Shown here: positions 47,170 through 57,419 of the stretch, in pieces
How the letters are laid out: every line of letters starts with the position of its first letter
How positions within the stretch are numbered: position 1 is the stretch's first letter
Assembly: GCF_014931565.1 (NCBI RefSeq)
Contig: NZ_CP063353.1
Location: forward strand, 3,224,001 to 3,288,000
Direction: 5' to 3'
Length of the DNA stretch: 64,000 nucleotides
Origin: Clostridium sp. 'deep sea'
Lineage (GTDB): Bacteria; Bacillota; UBA994; PWPR01
Notes under the pieces: generated by a model
Seen by the model: the letters and a program-made list of their open reading frames with translations, nothing else
Told to the model about the DNA's origin: nothing
Database searches by the model: none
Made by a program: the position numbers and the translations under genes

Positions 47170-47919
47170 ATGAAACTAGATTTAAGCAAAGTAATGCCCT
47201 ATGGCGATACCTTAAATGATGGAAAAGTTCAACTATCTTTTACCCTGCCTGTACCAGCTGGAGATGAAGGCAAAGAGGCTGCTAAACAAATAGTACAAAA
47301 GATGGGCATGGAAGAAGTTCAGGTTACCCATTATCATGATTTAGGCGAAAACTACAGTTTTTATGTTGTATATGGCTCAGCAAAAGCTACTGTTGATTAT
47401 ACCCAAATTAAAGTACCCAAAGTTAATGTTAAAAAAATGAGCTACTACGAAATCAATAACTTTATTAAAGAACGATTAAACAGAAAAGTAGTAGTAGTAG
47501 GAGCATGTACTGGAACAGATGCGCACACTGTTGGTTTAGATGCCATAATGAATATGAAGGGATATGCCGGGGAGTATGGTTTAGAACGTTACCCCATGAT
47601 GGAAGCCTATAACTTAGGAAGTCAGGTTCAAAACCATGACTTAATTAAAAAAGCCAAAGAAATAGATGCAGATGTAATACTAATATCCCAAGTTGTTACT
47701 CAAAAAGATGTTCATATTCATAACCTAACAGAGTTTATTGAAATGGCACAAGCCGAAGGATTAGATGACTCAACTATCTTAATCATTGGAGGCCCTCGTA
47801 TTTCACATGAATTGGCCGCAGAGCTTGGTTATGATGCAGGATTTGGTCCTGGCTCGTTACCACCTGATGTAGCTGCTTATATTGCAGTTGAACTAGATAA
47901 AAGATTAAATACTTACTAA
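47170..47919 (+). CDS. kamE: lysine 5,6-aminomutase beta subunit KamE
   Basis: B12-binding subunit of 249 residues. The cobalamin motif D-x-H-x-x-G is at D117-A-H119-T-V-G122. Lys130, 11 residues after that His, is the expected PLP-linking lysine, matching the spacing H133/K144 known in the clostridial enzyme. The C-terminal Rossmann domain ends [15 protein letters not shown]. It is encoded immediately after kamD. Confidence 0.95.
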   Translation: MKLDLSKVMPYGDTLNDGKVQLSFTLPVPAGDEGKEAAKQIVQKMGMEEVQVTHYHDLGENYSFYVVYGSAKATVDYTQIKVPKVNVKKMSYYEINNFIKERLNRKVVVVGACTGTDAHTVGLDAIMNMKGYAGEYGLERYPMMEAYNLGSQVQNHDLIKKAKEIDADVILISQVVTQKDVHIHNLTEFIEMAQAEGLDDSTILIIGGPRISHELAAELGYDAGFGPGSLPPDVAAYIAVELDKRLNTY

Positions 47920-47936
47920 AAATGGGGAGGTCAATT

Positions 47937-48323
47937 ATGAAAGATGTAATGATTAGAATGAGAATGAGTTCTCATGATGCCCACTATGCTGGTGATTTAG
48001 TAGATGGAGCCAAAATGCTACAGCTATTTGGTGATGTAGCAACCGAATTACTAATTAGAAATGATGGCGATGAAGGATTATTTGTGGCCTACGATAATGT
48101 TGAGTTTAAAGCCCCTGTTTATGCAGGAGACTATATTGAAGCAACTGGCACAATTACTAAACAAGGAAATAGCTCTAGAAAGATGGAGTTTGTTGCTAAA
48201 AAAGTAATAAGCTCTGCCAATATTGTAGAGCAACCATCAGCCTGTAATGTTTTAAAAGAGCCTATTGTAGTATGTAAAGCAAGTGGAACATGTGTTGTTC
48301 CTAAAGACTTACAAAGGGGTTAA
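47937..48323 (+). CDS. kal: 3-aminobutyryl-CoA ammonia-lyase Kal
   Basis: Removes ammonia from L-3-aminobutyryl-CoA to give crotonyl-CoA. 128 residues, hot-dog fold, matching the known small enzyme. ATG 47937 is preceded by GGGGAGG (47924-47930); an in-frame ATG at 47922 is directly before that site and would be poorly translated. Between kamE and kce, as in other kam operons. Confidence 0.9.
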   Translation: MKDVMIRMRMSSHDAHYAGDLVDGAKMLQLFGDVATELLIRNDGDEGLFVAYDNVEFKAPVYAGDYIEATGTITKQGNSSRKMEFVAKKVISSANIVEQPSACNVLKEPIVVCKASGTCVVPKDLQRG

Positions 48324-48329
48324 ATTACA

Positions 48330-49151
48330 ATGGAGAAACTAATTATAACTGCTGCTATTTGTGGGGCAGAAGCCTATAAAAAAGACAATGCAAACATGCC
48401 TTTATCACCACTAGAGTTAGCAGATGCTGCTTATGGATGTTATAAAGCAGGTGCCTCAATAATTCATTTACATGTACGTGATGAAAATGGTGAACCAACT
48501 CAAAGTAAAGAAATATTTGCAGAAACAATAAAACTAATAAAAGAAAAATGTCCAGATATAATTGTTCAGCCATCAACCGGAGGAGCCGTAGGCATGACTG
48601 CAAAAGAGCGTATGCAGCCCCTTGAGTTAGATGTAGAAATGGCAACATTAACTGGAGGAACAGTTAACTTTGGAGATGGAGTTTTTTATAACTCCCCTCA
48701 GTATATAGAACAATTTGCTACTGTCATGAAAGAGCGAGCTATTAAGCCTGAAATAGAGGTCTTTGAAGTAGGTATGATTCAAAACGCTTTACGTTTAGTA
48801 AAAAAAGGGTTGCTAAAAATGCCACTTCATTTTGATTTTGTAATGGGTGTACCTGGTGCTATTCCAGGTACAGCTAAAAACCTGCTGCACTTAGTAGAGT
48901 CAATTCCTAAAGATTGCACATGGACTGTGGCTGGAATAGGTAGAGCAGAGCTTCCTTTAGCTACTATGGCTATTGTTTTAGGTGGAAATGTAAGGGTTGG
49001 ATTTGAAGACAACTTATACTACAGATATAAACAACTTGCTACCAGTAATGCTGAACTAGTAGAGAGAATTGTGCGGATAGCTAATGAATTAGATAGAGAG
49101 ATAGCTACACCTAAAGAAGCACGAAAAATTTTGGGCATAACACACAACTAA
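48330..49151 (+). CDS. kce: 3-keto-5-aminohexanoate cleavage enzyme Kce
   Basis: BKACE (DUF849) enzyme of 273 residues. It joins 5-amino-3-oxohexanoate with acetyl-CoA and releases acetoacetate and 3-aminobutyryl-CoA. The Zn-binding H-x-H is in IIHLHVRD, and the barrel ends GNVRVGFEDNLY are typical. Six bases after kal. Confidence 0.95.
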   Translation: MEKLIITAAICGAEAYKKDNANMPLSPLELADAAYGCYKAGASIIHLHVRDENGEPTQSKEIFAETIKLIKEKCPDIIVQPSTGGAVGMTAKERMQPLELDVEMATLTGGTVNFGDGVFYNSPQYIEQFATVMKERAIKPEIEVFEVGMIQNALRLVKKGLLKMPLHFDFVMGVPGAIPGTAKNLLHLVESIPKDCTWTVAGIGRAELPLATMAIVLGGNVRVGFEDNLYYRYKQLATSNAELVERIVRIANELDREIATPKEARKILGITHN

Positions 49152-49176
49152 CGTATAGTATTTAGGAGGTACGAGA

Positions 49177-50421
49177 ATGCGTGATTACAAAAATATAGAA
49201 CTTTTTAAAAATGTTACAGCCGAAGAGTGGAATGATTGGCAGTGGCAGGTTCGTAACAGAATTACGGACATAGATACTTTAAAGCAAATAATTAACCTAT
49301 CAGATAACGAAATTAAAGGTATAAAACAGTGTTTAAAAACACTACGAATGGCTATAACACCCTATTATGCAACACTTATGGATCCCGAAAATGTAAAATG
49401 CCCAGTACGCATGCAGGCTGTTCCTACAGCTAAAGAACTTAATATTAGTGACCATGATATGTTGGATCCGTTACATGAAGATGCAGACTCCCCAGCTCCA
49501 GGATTAACCCATCGTTATCCGGACCGAGTTTTATTTTTAATAACAGATCAGTGCTCTATGTACTGTAGGCACTGTACCCGTAGAAGGTATGCTGGTGGAT
49601 TAGATAAAGCTCGTCCTAAAAAAGATTTACAAAAGGCTTTTAATTATATTCGCTCAAATACAAAGGTACGTGATGTACTATTATCTGGTGGAGATGCCTT
49701 ATTAGTTAGTGATGATTATTTAGAGTACATTATTAGTGAGTTAAGAAGCATTCCTCACGTTGAAATCATTAGAATTGGTACAAGAGCGCCAGTAGTGTTG
49801 CCTCAAAGAATAACACCAGACTTAGTTAATATGCTAAAAAAGTATCACCCTGTGTGGTTAAATACCCACTTTAATCATCCAACAGAAATAACCAAACCAG
49901 CGGCAGAGGCCTTAGCATTATTAGCTAATGCTGGTATTCCACTTGGTAATCAATCTGTATTACTTAGGGGCATAAATGATTGCCCATATATCATGAAAGA
50001 ACTAGTTCATTTACTTGTTAAAAATAGAGTTCGTCCATACTATATTTATCAGTGTGATTTGTCTGCTGGCATAAGCCATTTTCGTACCTCGGTAGATAAA
50101 GGCATTGAAATAATCGAAATGTTACGAGGACATACTTCAGGTTACGCTGTACCTGTATTTGTAGTAGATGCTCCAGGTGGTGGTGGCAAGATTCCTGTAG
50201 GACCACAATATTTAATATCACGCGTAGGAAATAAAGTAATTTTACGTAACTATGAAGGAGTAATTAGTGCCTATAGCCAACCAACAGATTATGTGAATCC
50301 ATGTACATCATGTGATCATAAACAGCACTTTAATGAGTCTAGAATAGGTATTCAAAAGCTCTTTGAAGATGAAGCATTGAGCCTAGAGCCATCAAATCTT
50401 GAACGACATAAACGACACTAA
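49177..50421 (+). CDS. kamA: L-lysine 2,3-aminomutase KamA
   Basis: Radical-SAM, PLP-dependent enzyme that converts L-lysine to L-beta-lysine, the first step. 414 residues. The 4Fe-4S motif C126-x3-C130-x2-C133 is in CSMYCRHC. The PLP/zinc-binding C-terminal region includes [17 protein letters not shown] and a late CTSCDHK cysteine pair. ATG 49177 follows TAGGAGG. Placing kamA after the mutase and cleavage genes is a variation of the usual cluster order. Confidence 0.95.
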   Translation: MRDYKNIELFKNVTAEEWNDWQWQVRNRITDIDTLKQIINLSDNEIKGIKQCLKTLRMAITPYYATLMDPENVKCPVRMQAVPTAKELNISDHDMLDPLHEDADSPAPGLTHRYPDRVLFLITDQCSMYCRHCTRRRYAGGLDKARPKKDLQKAFNYIRSNTKVRDVLLSGGDALLVSDDYLEYIISELRSIPHVEIIRIGTRAPVVLPQRITPDLVNMLKKYHPVWLNTHFNHPTEITKPAAEALALLANAGIPLGNQSVLLRGINDCPYIMKELVHLLVKNRVRPYYIYQCDLSAGISHFRTSVDKGIEIIEMLRGHTSGYAVPVFVVDAPGGGGKIPVGPQYLISRVGNKVILRNYEGVISAYSQPTDYVNPCTSCDHKQHFNESRIGIQKLFEDEALSLEPSNLERHKRH

Positions 50422-50438
50422 TAAAGGAGGAGTAGTAT

Positions 50439-51218
50439 TTGGATTATCAAAATATTAAGCTCGAAATTGAGGATCATGTTGCACTTGTAACTATCAACAG
50501 ACCCAAAGCTTTAAACGCCCTTAACTCTACAACTATAGTTGAACTAGAAGATGCTGTAGAAGTAATTGCTGCAGATGACAATATCTTTGTTTTTGTTATA
50601 ACCGGAGCAGGAAAAGCATTTGTAGCCGGAGCAGACATTAGTGAAATGAAAGAGTTTAGTTCTGAAGAAGCCCGACGATTCGCAAAACTAGGTCACCGAG
50701 TATTTAATAGAATAGCATCTTTATGTAAACCTAGTATAGCAGCCATAAATGGTTATGCTTTAGGCGGTGGTTGCGAGTTAGCGCTGGCCTGTGATATAAG
50801 AATCTCTTCAGCTAAAGCAAAATTTGGTCAGCCAGAGGTTGGTTTAGGAATAATACCTGGCTTTGGTGGCACAAACAGATTACCAGCTATTGTAGGGGCT
50901 GCTAAAGCAAAAGAATTAATATTTACAGGAGAATATATCAAGGCAGATGAGGCCTTAAAAATTGGTTTAGTTAATCAGGTATATCAGCCAGATCAACTCA
51001 TGCCTGAAACAATGAAATTAGCCCACAATATCACTAATAAAGCCCAGTTAGCAGTACGATATGCAAAAATGGCAATTGACAAAAGCCTTTATGTTGAAAA
51101 TAACACTGCTAGTCAAATTGAATCATCCACATTTGCTTTATGTTTTTCAACAGAAGATCAAAAAGAAGGAATGTTAGCCTTCACTGAAAAACGCTCACCA
51201 AAGTTTAAGAGTAAATAA
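50439..51218 (+). CDS. crt: enoyl-CoA hydratase/crotonase
   Basis: Crotonase-family hydratase of 259 residues. The oxyanion-hole loops AFVAGADISEM and ALGGGCELALACD, and the active-site Glu stretch FGQPEVGLGIIPGFGG, are present. TTG start after AAAGGAGG. It would interconvert crotonyl-CoA and 3-hydroxybutyryl-CoA, giving a second exit from the Kal product besides reduction to butyryl-CoA. Confidence 0.92.
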   Translation: MDYQNIKLEIEDHVALVTINRPKALNALNSTTIVELEDAVEVIAADDNIFVFVITGAGKAFVAGADISEMKEFSSEEARRFAKLGHRVFNRIASLCKPSIAAINGYALGGGCELALACDIRISSAKAKFGQPEVGLGIIPGFGGTNRLPAIVGAAKAKELIFTGEYIKADEALKIGLVNQVYQPDQLMPETMKLAHNITNKAQLAVRYAKMAIDKSLYVENNTASQIESSTFALCFSTEDQKEGMLAFTEKRSPKFKSK

Positions 51219-51294
51219 AACAGAACAGTTATATACCGCCTGCTAGGTAGCAGAGGTGTATAACTGTAATAATAAAATTAATTGGAGGAGAAGT

Positions 51295-52140
51295 ATGATT
51301 AATAAAATTGCTGTAATTGGTGCAGGAACAATGGGTAGAGGCATTGCTCAAATCCTTATTGCCAGTGGAATTAACACCCTTTTATGTGATATAAAAATTG
51401 AGTATGCGGAGGCTGGCAAGGCTTACATAGCTAAACGTTTTGATAAGAGTGTTGCTAAAGCAAGAATGACAGAAGAGGATAAAAATAAAGCACTGGCATT
51501 ACTAGAAACTAAATCAAACTTAAAAGAACTAAGTGACTGTGACTTAGTTATAGAGGCGGCCTCTGAGCAGATGGATATTAAAAAAGTAATATTTAAAGAG
51601 CTTGATGAAATTTGCAAACCAGAGACCATTTTGGCTACAAATACCTCATCATTGTCTATTACCGAAATTTCACAAGCTACTAATAGACCAGATAAAGTAA
51701 TAGGCATGCACTTTTTTAATCCTGTTCCTGTAATGAAATTAGTAGAAGTAATTAAAGGATTAGCAACATCACAAGATGTAAATAATAGCATTATTGAGTT
51801 AGCTAATAAACTAGGAAAAACACCAGTACCAGTAGCTGAGGCACCCGGTTTTGTTGTTAATAGAGTATTAATACCAATGATTAACGAAGCTATTGGCATC
51901 TATGCCGATGGGGTTGCTAGTGCCCAAGATATAGATACAGCTCTAAAATTAGGTGCAAATCATCCTATAGGCCCTTTAGCTTTAGGTGATTTAATTGGTT
52001 TAGATGTATGTTTAGCTATTATGGAAGTACTACACACTGAGTTTGGTGAAGATAAATACAGGCCTCATCCACTTCTTAAAAAGATGGTTCGGGGTGGATT
52101 ATTAGGGCGCAAAACAAAACATGGTTTCTACGCTTATTAA
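51295..52140 (+). CDS. hbd: 3-hydroxybutyryl-CoA dehydrogenase
   Basis: NAD-dependent dehydrogenase of 281 residues. The Rossmann motif is [13 protein letters not shown]. The catalytic His is in [15 protein letters not shown], and the C-terminal helical domain contains [19 protein letters not shown] 51295 follows GGAGGAG; a longer in-frame start at 51256 adds 13 unrelated residues. It links 3-hydroxybutyryl-CoA and acetoacetyl-CoA. Confidence 0.94.
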   Translation: MINKIAVIGAGTMGRGIAQILIASGINTLLCDIKIEYAEAGKAYIAKRFDKSVAKARMTEEDKNKALALLETKSNLKELSDCDLVIEAASEQMDIKKVIFKELDEICKPETILATNTSSLSITEISQATNRPDKVIGMHFFNPVPVMKLVEVIKGLATSQDVNNSIIELANKLGKTPVPVAEAPGFVVNRVLIPMINEAIGIYADGVASAQDIDTALKLGANHPIGPLALGDLIGLDVCLAIMEVLHTEFGEDKYRPHPLLKKMVRGGLLGRKTKHGFYAY

Positions 52141-52159
52141 GAAAAGGTGGGTAAATACT

Positions 52160-52813
52160 TTGAGTAAAATAATATCAGCTGAGCAAGCCTTAAAACATAT
52201 AAAAGATGAAATGACAATTATGGTGGGTGGATTTTTGGCAGTTGGAACACCTGAAACATTAATAGATGGAATCGCCCAAAAAGACGTAAAAAATATAACT
52301 CTTGTATGTAATGACACCGGTTTTCCTGATAAAGGTGTAGGCAAATTGGTTTTAAATAAACAAGTTGAAAAAATATACACAAGTCATATAGGAACTAATC
52401 CAGAGACAGGGGTTCAACTAAACAGTGGTGAAACAACAGTAATCCTAACTCCCCAAGGAACACTTGCCGAGCAGATACGTGCTGGTGGAGCGGGTTTAGG
52501 TGGCTTTTTAACCCCAACTGGAGTAGGCACCGTAGTAGAGCAAGGTAAACAAAAAATGACAATAGCAGGTATCGATTATTTATTAGAGTTACCTTTAAGA
52601 GCCAATGTGGCACTAATAAAAGCCCATAAAGCAGATAAAAATGGCAACTTAGTTTATCGTAAATCAGCTCGTAACTTTAACCCACTTATGGCTACAGCAG
52701 CAGATATCGTAATTGCTGAAGTAAGTGAGATTGTAGAGGTGGGAGAGATAGACCCAGATCAAGTAATGACTCCCGGAATTTTAGTTGATTACCTTGTTAG
52801 AGAGGAGCAATAA
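52160..52813 (+). CDS. atoD: butyrate-acetoacetate CoA-transferase, alpha subunit AtoD
   Basis: CoA-transferase family I alpha subunit, 217 residues, with the family signature in [12 protein letters not shown]. It moves CoA from butyryl-CoA to the acetoacetate released by Kce. TTG 52160 is chosen: AAGGTGGG (52143-52151) is well spaced and the product then begins [11 protein letters not shown] like its homologues; an upstream ATG at 52121 lies inside hbd. atoA starts two bases later. Confidence 0.93.
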   Translation: MSKIISAEQALKHIKDEMTIMVGGFLAVGTPETLIDGIAQKDVKNITLVCNDTGFPDKGVGKLVLNKQVEKIYTSHIGTNPETGVQLNSGETTVILTPQGTLAEQIRAGGAGLGGFLTPTGVGTVVEQGKQKMTIAGIDYLLELPLRANVALIKAHKADKNGNLVYRKSARNFNPLMATAADIVIAEVSEIVEVGEIDPDQVMTPGILVDYLVREEQ

Positions 52814-52815
52814 TA

Positions 52816-53469
52816 ATGAGTGTTAAAGAAATAATTGCTCAAAGAGTTGCCAAAGAATTAGCAAGTGGAGATGTAGTTAATCTAGGAATAGGTTTGCCAA
52901 CAATGGTTGCAGACTATATACCAGAGGGTGTAAATGTAATCTTTCAATCCGAAAATGGCTTTTTAGGTTTAGGTGGTAAACCAGCAGAAGGAAAAGAAGA
53001 TAAAGACTTAACTAATGCCGGTGCACAGCCTGTTACAATACTTCCCGGTGGCTGTTTTTTTGATAGTGCAACCTCTTTTACCCTCATAAGAGGTGGACAT
53101 GTTGATGTAACTGTATTGGGGGCCTTACAGGTAGATGAGCAAGGTAATTTAGCAAACTGGATGATACCAGGCAAAATGGTGCCAGGTATGGGAGGCGCAA
53201 TGGATTTAGTTACTGGTGCTAAGCGAGTAATTATTGCCATGACTCATAACACAAAAAAAGGTGGAGCTAAAGTACTAAAAAACTGTAAACTTCCATTAAC
53301 GGCAGCTAATCAGGTTAATCTTATAGTAACAGAGTTAGCTGTAATTGAAGTAACAAAAGAGGGACTAGTTTTAACAGAAATAAATCCAAACTATACAGTA
53401 GAACAGGTTCAAGAGTTAACAGAAGCGAAATTAATAATTTCTGATGACCTTAAAAAAATGAAACTTTAA
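52816..53469 (+). CDS. atoA: butyrate-acetoacetate CoA-transferase, beta subunit AtoA
   Basis: 217-residue beta subunit. The catalytic Glu46 lies in the S-E-N-G motif of [10 protein letters not shown], and [12 protein letters not shown] precedes it. Encoded directly after atoD. The gap to the thiolase gene is 117 bases and holds a REP-like palindrome. Confidence 0.95.
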   Translation: MSVKEIIAQRVAKELASGDVVNLGIGLPTMVADYIPEGVNVIFQSENGFLGLGGKPAEGKEDKDLTNAGAQPVTILPGGCFFDSATSFTLIRGGHVDVTVLGALQVDEQGNLANWMIPGKMVPGMGGAMDLVTGAKRVIIAMTHNTKKGGAKVLKNCKLPLTAANQVNLIVTELAVIEVTKEGLVLTEINPNYTVEQVQELTEAKLIISDDLKKMKL

Positions 53470-53534
53470 CATATTTATTTATAACTTTTGTTGTAAGCGA
53501 AATATTGATATATCATTGAAAATTAAAACCATAT

Positions 53535-53560
53535 TGTAGGGGCGACTTTTGGTCGTCTGC
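53535..53560 (+). repeat. REP-like GTAG-headed palindrome between atoA and thl
   Basis: TGTAGG then GGCGAC-TTTT-GGTCGTC, an imperfect 6-bp stem with the common GTAG head. It lies inside the lysine operon and might affect the level of downstream thiolase mRNA. Confidence 0.6.
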
Positions 53561-53586
53561 GGATAAACAAAAAAGGAGAACAAACC

Positions 53587-54765
53587 ATGAAACAAGTTGT
53601 AATTGCAAGTGCAACCAGAACAGCTATTGGTAAATTTAATGGAACTTTAGCAAATGTATCAGCTGTAGAATTAGCTAAAATTGTTATAGAAGAAGCCATA
53701 AAGCGTGCGGGGATTCAAGCTACTGATGTTGAAGACGTAGTTTTAGGTAATGTTATCCAAGCTGGCTTAGGTCAAAACGTAGCTCGTCAGGCTGCTATTA
53801 AAGCCGGTATTCCTGTAGAAGTACCTGCCATGACAGTTAACAAAGTATGTGGCTCTGGTTTACAAGCAGTAATATTAGCTGCTAGATCTATCATGTTAGG
53901 TGATGCTGACATAGTAGTAGCTGGCGGAACAGAAAACATGAGTCTAGCCCCTTACCTATTACCTAAAGCTCGCTTTGGCTATAAAATGGGTAATGGAAAA
54001 TTAGTAGATAGCATGATTAATGATGGTTTATGGTGTGCAATGAATGACTACCATATGGGTATTACAGCTGAAAATCTAGCACAAAAACACAACTTAACTA
54101 GAGAAGAACAAGATATGTTTGCTGCTAATAGTCAACAAAAAGCTGAAAAAGCCCTAGCCGAAAACCGCTTTGCAGCTGAAATAGTAGATGTTGTAATCCC
54201 ACAACGTAAAGGCGATCCTATTGTATTTAATAAAGATGAATTCCCAAGGGCAGGGGTTACTGCTGATAAATTAACAAAACTACGACCAGCATTTAAAAAA
54301 GATGGTAGTGTAACAGCAGCTAACGCCTCTGGTATTAATGATGGTGCGGCAGCAGTAGTTGTTATGAGTAAAGAAAAAGCAGACGAATTAGGAATAACTC
54401 CATTAGCAACAATTAAGGCATATGCCTCAGCTGGTGTAGATCCATCAATAATGGGTTACGGACCAGTTCCAGCTGTACAAAAAGCCCTTAAAAAAGCAGG
54501 CTTAGAGTTAAGTGATATGGATTTAATTGAAGCCAACGAGGCTTTTGCAGCTCAATCATTAGCAGTAGCTAAAGATTTAAACCTAGATATGAATATTGTA
54601 AACGTTAACGGTGGTGCTATTGCCTTGGGTCACCCAATCGGCGCCAGTGGCACAAGAATTTTAGTATCATTACTACATGAAATGGAAAAACGCGACTCAA
54701 AACGCGGCTTAGCCACTTTATGTGTTGGTGGTGGTATGGGTGTTACCGTAATAGTAGAAAGATAA
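53587..54765 (+). CDS. thlA: acetyl-CoA acetyltransferase (thiolase)
   Basis: Splits acetoacetyl-CoA into two acetyl-CoA; 392 residues. The nucleophile Cys88 is in [12 protein letters not shown], the His in [10 protein letters not shown] and the second Cys in [11 protein letters not shown] 53587 after AAAGGAG. Last gene of the lysine operon. Butyryl-CoA dehydrogenase and Etf genes, also needed, are not in this window. Confidence 0.95.
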   Translation: MKQVVIASATRTAIGKFNGTLANVSAVELAKIVIEEAIKRAGIQATDVEDVVLGNVIQAGLGQNVARQAAIKAGIPVEVPAMTVNKVCGSGLQAVILAARSIMLGDADIVVAGGTENMSLAPYLLPKARFGYKMGNGKLVDSMINDGLWCAMNDYHMGITAENLAQKHNLTREEQDMFAANSQQKAEKALAENRFAAEIVDVVIPQRKGDPIVFNKDEFPRAGVTADKLTKLRPAFKKDGSVTAANASGINDGAAAVVVMSKEKADELGITPLATIKAYASAGVDPSIMGYGPVPAVQKALKKAGLELSDMDLIEANEAFAAQSLAVAKDLNLDMNIVNVNGGAIALGHPIGASGTRILVSLLHEMEKRDSKRGLATLCVGGGMGVTVIVER

Positions 54766-54816
54766 TGAGTTAAAAAGGACGCTCCCATAATTAAACCTAT
54801 CTTTGCGTCATACGCA

Positions 54817-54864
54817 AAAATCTTCACAAAGATATATTATACATATTATCTTTGTAAAGATTTT
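54817..54864 (+). terminator. terminator of the lysine fermentation operon
   Basis: AAAATCTTCACAAAGATA pairs with TATCTTTGTAAAGATTTT (one C-A mismatch), loop of 12 bases, ending in TTTT; about 50 bases after the thiolase stop. A small TTGCGT-CAT-ACGCAA hairpin lies just ahead. Confidence 0.75.
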
Positions 54865-55004
54865 AGCTATTCCTTAATCTAGGCTCAATTTTGTGAGCCA
54901 CGGAAATAAGATACTTTCAGTTAGTTAAGGTTATATGCCAATATTTAGGCTCTATAATAAATAGTGTGGGTGAAAAACATCCATACTATTTTTTTTGATA
55001 TAAT

Positions 55005-55460
55005 CGTAGGGCACGACCTCGTGTGACATCAAATTCAAACAACCAAAAAACAAAATACCCTACCAATCCAATAGAAAAAATAAATTATCTAAAAAACAAA
55101 ATTTGTAGGGGATGTGCCTCTGTGCCATCCTATTGTATAGTGCCTAGTAAATATATAAATTAACACAAATGTATCCATACTACCAATGTTTTTCGTAGGG
55201 GACGACCTTGTGTCGTCCTGTATATGGCATATAAAATAAAATAACCATAAAAACAAAAAACCTTACCAATCCAATAGAAAAAATAAATCACCTAAAAAGC
55301 AAAACTGGTAGGGGATGTGCCTCTGTGCCATCCCGTTGTATAGTGCCTAGTAAATATATAAATTAACACAAATGCACCCGTCCCCAGCGTTCGTTTACTT
55401 TTATAATATAATTACAAATCCACCACATCCCCAACGTGTCGTCCTGCATATGGCATCTAA
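55005..55460. repeat. tandem ~190-bp repeats with alternating REP-like palindromes
   Basis: Unit 1 (about 55005-55193) and unit 2 (about 55194-55395) share a CGTAGGG...ACGACCT palindrome, the text CCAATCCAATAGAAAAAATAAA, a second palindrome GTAGGGGATGTGCCTCTGTGCCATCC (quoted in part) and ATAGTGCCTAGTAAATATAT. A partial third copy (GTGTCGTCCTGCATATGGCAT region) is at 55434-55460. The best palindrome is GGACGAC-CTTGT-GTCGTCC (about 55200-55218). Confidence 0.85.
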
Positions 55461-55649
55461 CTTACCAAAAAAAACAAAATGAAATAATACCTTTACACAA
55501 TTGTTATGTATATATAATGCATATATACAGTATGTATATGGCTAGTATATGAGCTTTATATAATCTGTAACAATACAGTTTATTGTTATTACAATAATAT
55601 TATACTAATATACTTCTATTAACGAATTAATATTTATGCAAAATAAGTG

Positions 55650-55678
55650 TTGACAATCCTAAAATAAGTCCGTATAAT
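55650..55678 (+). promoter_or_regulatory. consensus sigma-A promoter
   Basis: TTGACA (55650-55655), exactly 17 bp, TATAAT (55673-55678): a perfect consensus match. The predicted RNA starts near 55685, over 300 bases before the next coding start. Confidence 0.9.
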
Positions 55679-55684
55679 GCCTAC

Positions 55685-55804
55685 TTAATATTGAAAATTC
55701 TTTAACACGCTAAAGTATAATTCACTTTATTATTGTGCTGTTTATTTTTTAATACATTATAAATAAAGATTTAAAGAGCGGGCTACAGAGTCTGGTTTTT
55801 TTGT
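55685..55804 (+). ncRNA. candidate small RNA or structured leader
   Basis: Between the perfect promoter and a terminator-like hairpin (CGGGCT-ACAG-AGTCTG, then GTTTTTTT at about 55778-55804) lie about 120 bases without a reading frame. An inner hairpin is visible: AACACGC and GTGCTGTT enclosing TAAAGT-loop-ACTTTA (about 55704-55742). It matches no riboswitch class I can recall. It may be a free small RNA or an attenuator for the downstream membrane cassette. Confidence 0.5.
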
Positions 55805-55993
55805 AATAGCATAATGTATAAAATTAGCTCAATTTAAATATTTATAGATAATTTACACAATGTGATATTGAATGTTCAAGATTAAAATATATTTTTACAA
55901 TTTAACATCAAAAGGAGTGATAAAAATTTAACTGAGTTATAAATAAAATTCTCTAATTATTAAATAAATAAGTTTTTGGGAAGGAGCTTACTT

Positions 55994-56767
55994 ATGAAAA
56001 CAGGTGTTGTATTTCAGTTTCTATCTTTAATAGTTATTGCTACTATCATTATTTATAAAATACAAAGAGCTCAAAATGGCCTTGTATATAACATTCGTAA
56101 TATTTCTGGCTTAGATGCAATTGAAGAGGCTGTTGGCAGGGCAACCGAGATGGGAAGAATGATTCACTTTTCACCAGGAATTGCAGATCTCTCGGGAGTT
56201 ACCGCATCTCAAACCTTTGCTGGATTAGAAACCCTTGGCATGATTGCTAAACTAACTGCCCGTTATGGTGCAAAGTTATTTGTGTCTATTTGTAGGCCAG
56301 TAATATTGCCATTTGCTGAAGAGGTTGTTAAACAAGCTTATATGTCAGAAGGTTCACTTGAGAGCTTTAACGAAGATTGTGTGCAGTATTTATCTAGTGA
56401 GCAGTTCGCTTATGCTGCGGCTGTAATGGGAATCATTCAGCGTGAAAAAGCTGCAGCCAGTATTTTACTAGGTGCGTTTTGGGCTGAATCTCTCATGATT
56501 GCTGAAGCAGGTTTTCATGCTGGTGCTATACAAGTAGCTGGCTCAGCTAATATTCACCAAATTCCGTTTTTTGTAGCCTCTTGTGACTATGTTTTAATTG
56601 GTGAAGAACTCTACGCTGCAGGAGCAATTGCCTCTGGCAACCCTGTAAAAGTAGGTAGTATAGCAGGACAAGATGTCTGTAAGTTTTTTGTAATTGCTAT
56701 TTTAGTAGTCGGTAGTTTAAGCATAACTTTTGGCAGTAATCTAATAGCTAACTTATTAAATATATAG
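55994..56767 (+). CDS. membrane protein of unknown function (DUF6754-like), cassette gene 1
   Basis: 257 residues: N-terminal membrane helix (about 4-22), a soluble domain of about 200 residues (GLDAIEEAVGRATEMGR, HFSPGIADLSG, SANIHQIPFF), and a C-terminal helix (about 228-252). From memory it resembles DUF6754, which has no assigned function. ATG 55994 after GAAGGAG; an upstream in-frame TTG at 55976 precedes the ribosome site. It heads four tightly spaced genes that all encode membrane proteins. Confidence 0.75.
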   Translation: MKTGVVFQFLSLIVIATIIIYKIQRAQNGLVYNIRNISGLDAIEEAVGRATEMGRMIHFSPGIADLSGVTASQTFAGLETLGMIAKLTARYGAKLFVSICRPVILPFAEEVVKQAYMSEGSLESFNEDCVQYLSSEQFAYAAAVMGIIQREKAAASILLGAFWAESLMIAEAGFHAGAIQVAGSANIHQIPFFVASCDYVLIGEELYAAGAIASGNPVKVGSIAGQDVCKFFVIAILVVGSLSITFGSNLIANLLNI

Positions 56768-56778
56768 GGGGAAAAACT

Positions 56779-57405
56779 ATGAAATCTCAGGCAGTAATGA
56801 TAGCGGTTACTTTTGTATTTGCTTTAATAATAATAATTGATGGTTTTTTCTCGATAGGCTTTATTAGCAAAGCCTCAACTGAAATTCAAAACTGGGGAAC
56901 AATTATTGCTTCATTCTCATTAGGATTAGCTGCCGTTAACCTTATTCGTGTGCATATTCGCCGTGTTATGCTTCACAGGGGGGAGTGGTACAACTCTATA
57001 GCATTACTCTTAGTAATGATAGCTCAATCAATAATTGGATTTGTAGATACCTCTGCTGGCAAAATTTATAACTTTGGTTTTAATAATATAATGACACCCT
57101 TAGGCTCTACAATGTTTGCCTTATTGGCTTTTTGGATTGCCTCTGCTGCCTATCGCGCTTTTACAGCTCGTTCTATTGACTCAGCTATATTACTTGTAGC
57201 TGCCACAATTGTTATGTTAGGCAATGCCCCCATAGGTGAAACACTGTGGTCGGGATTTGCAGTGATTAAGTCTTGGATTATGGACGTACCTAATATGGCT
57301 GCCCAACGTGGAATAATGATAGGTGGAGGTATTGGTGCTATAGCATTAGGCATCCGTATATTAATGGGTATAGAACGAGGCCACCTTGGTGGCGGAGAAG
57401 AGTAG
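56779..57405 (+). CDS. polytopic membrane protein, cassette gene 2
   Basis: 208 residues with about six membrane helices and a short loop rich in Arg/His (RVHIRRVMLHRGEW) near residue 60. No recognised family or catalytic motif. Eleven bases after gene 1 with a GGGGG-type site, and 14 bases before gene 3. Probably part of one membrane complex with its neighbours. Confidence 0.75.
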   Translation: MKSQAVMIAVTFVFALIIIIDGFFSIGFISKASTEIQNWGTIIASFSLGLAAVNLIRVHIRRVMLHRGEWYNSIALLLVMIAQSIIGFVDTSAGKIYNFGFNNIMTPLGSTMFALLAFWIASAAYRAFTARSIDSAILLVAATIVMLGNAPIGETLWSGFAVIKSWIMDVPNMAAQRGIMIGGGIGAIALGIRILMGIERGHLGGGEE

Positions 57406-57419
57406 GGGGATTATATATT

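Larger units (their letters stand above)
54766..55993. other. long intergenic region: terminator, repeats, promoter and RNA
   Basis: No protein gene is supported. It holds the lysine-operon terminator, two tandem copies of a roughly 190-bp repeat with REP-like palindromes, and then a consensus promoter with a probable small RNA or leader. Confidence 0.75.
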
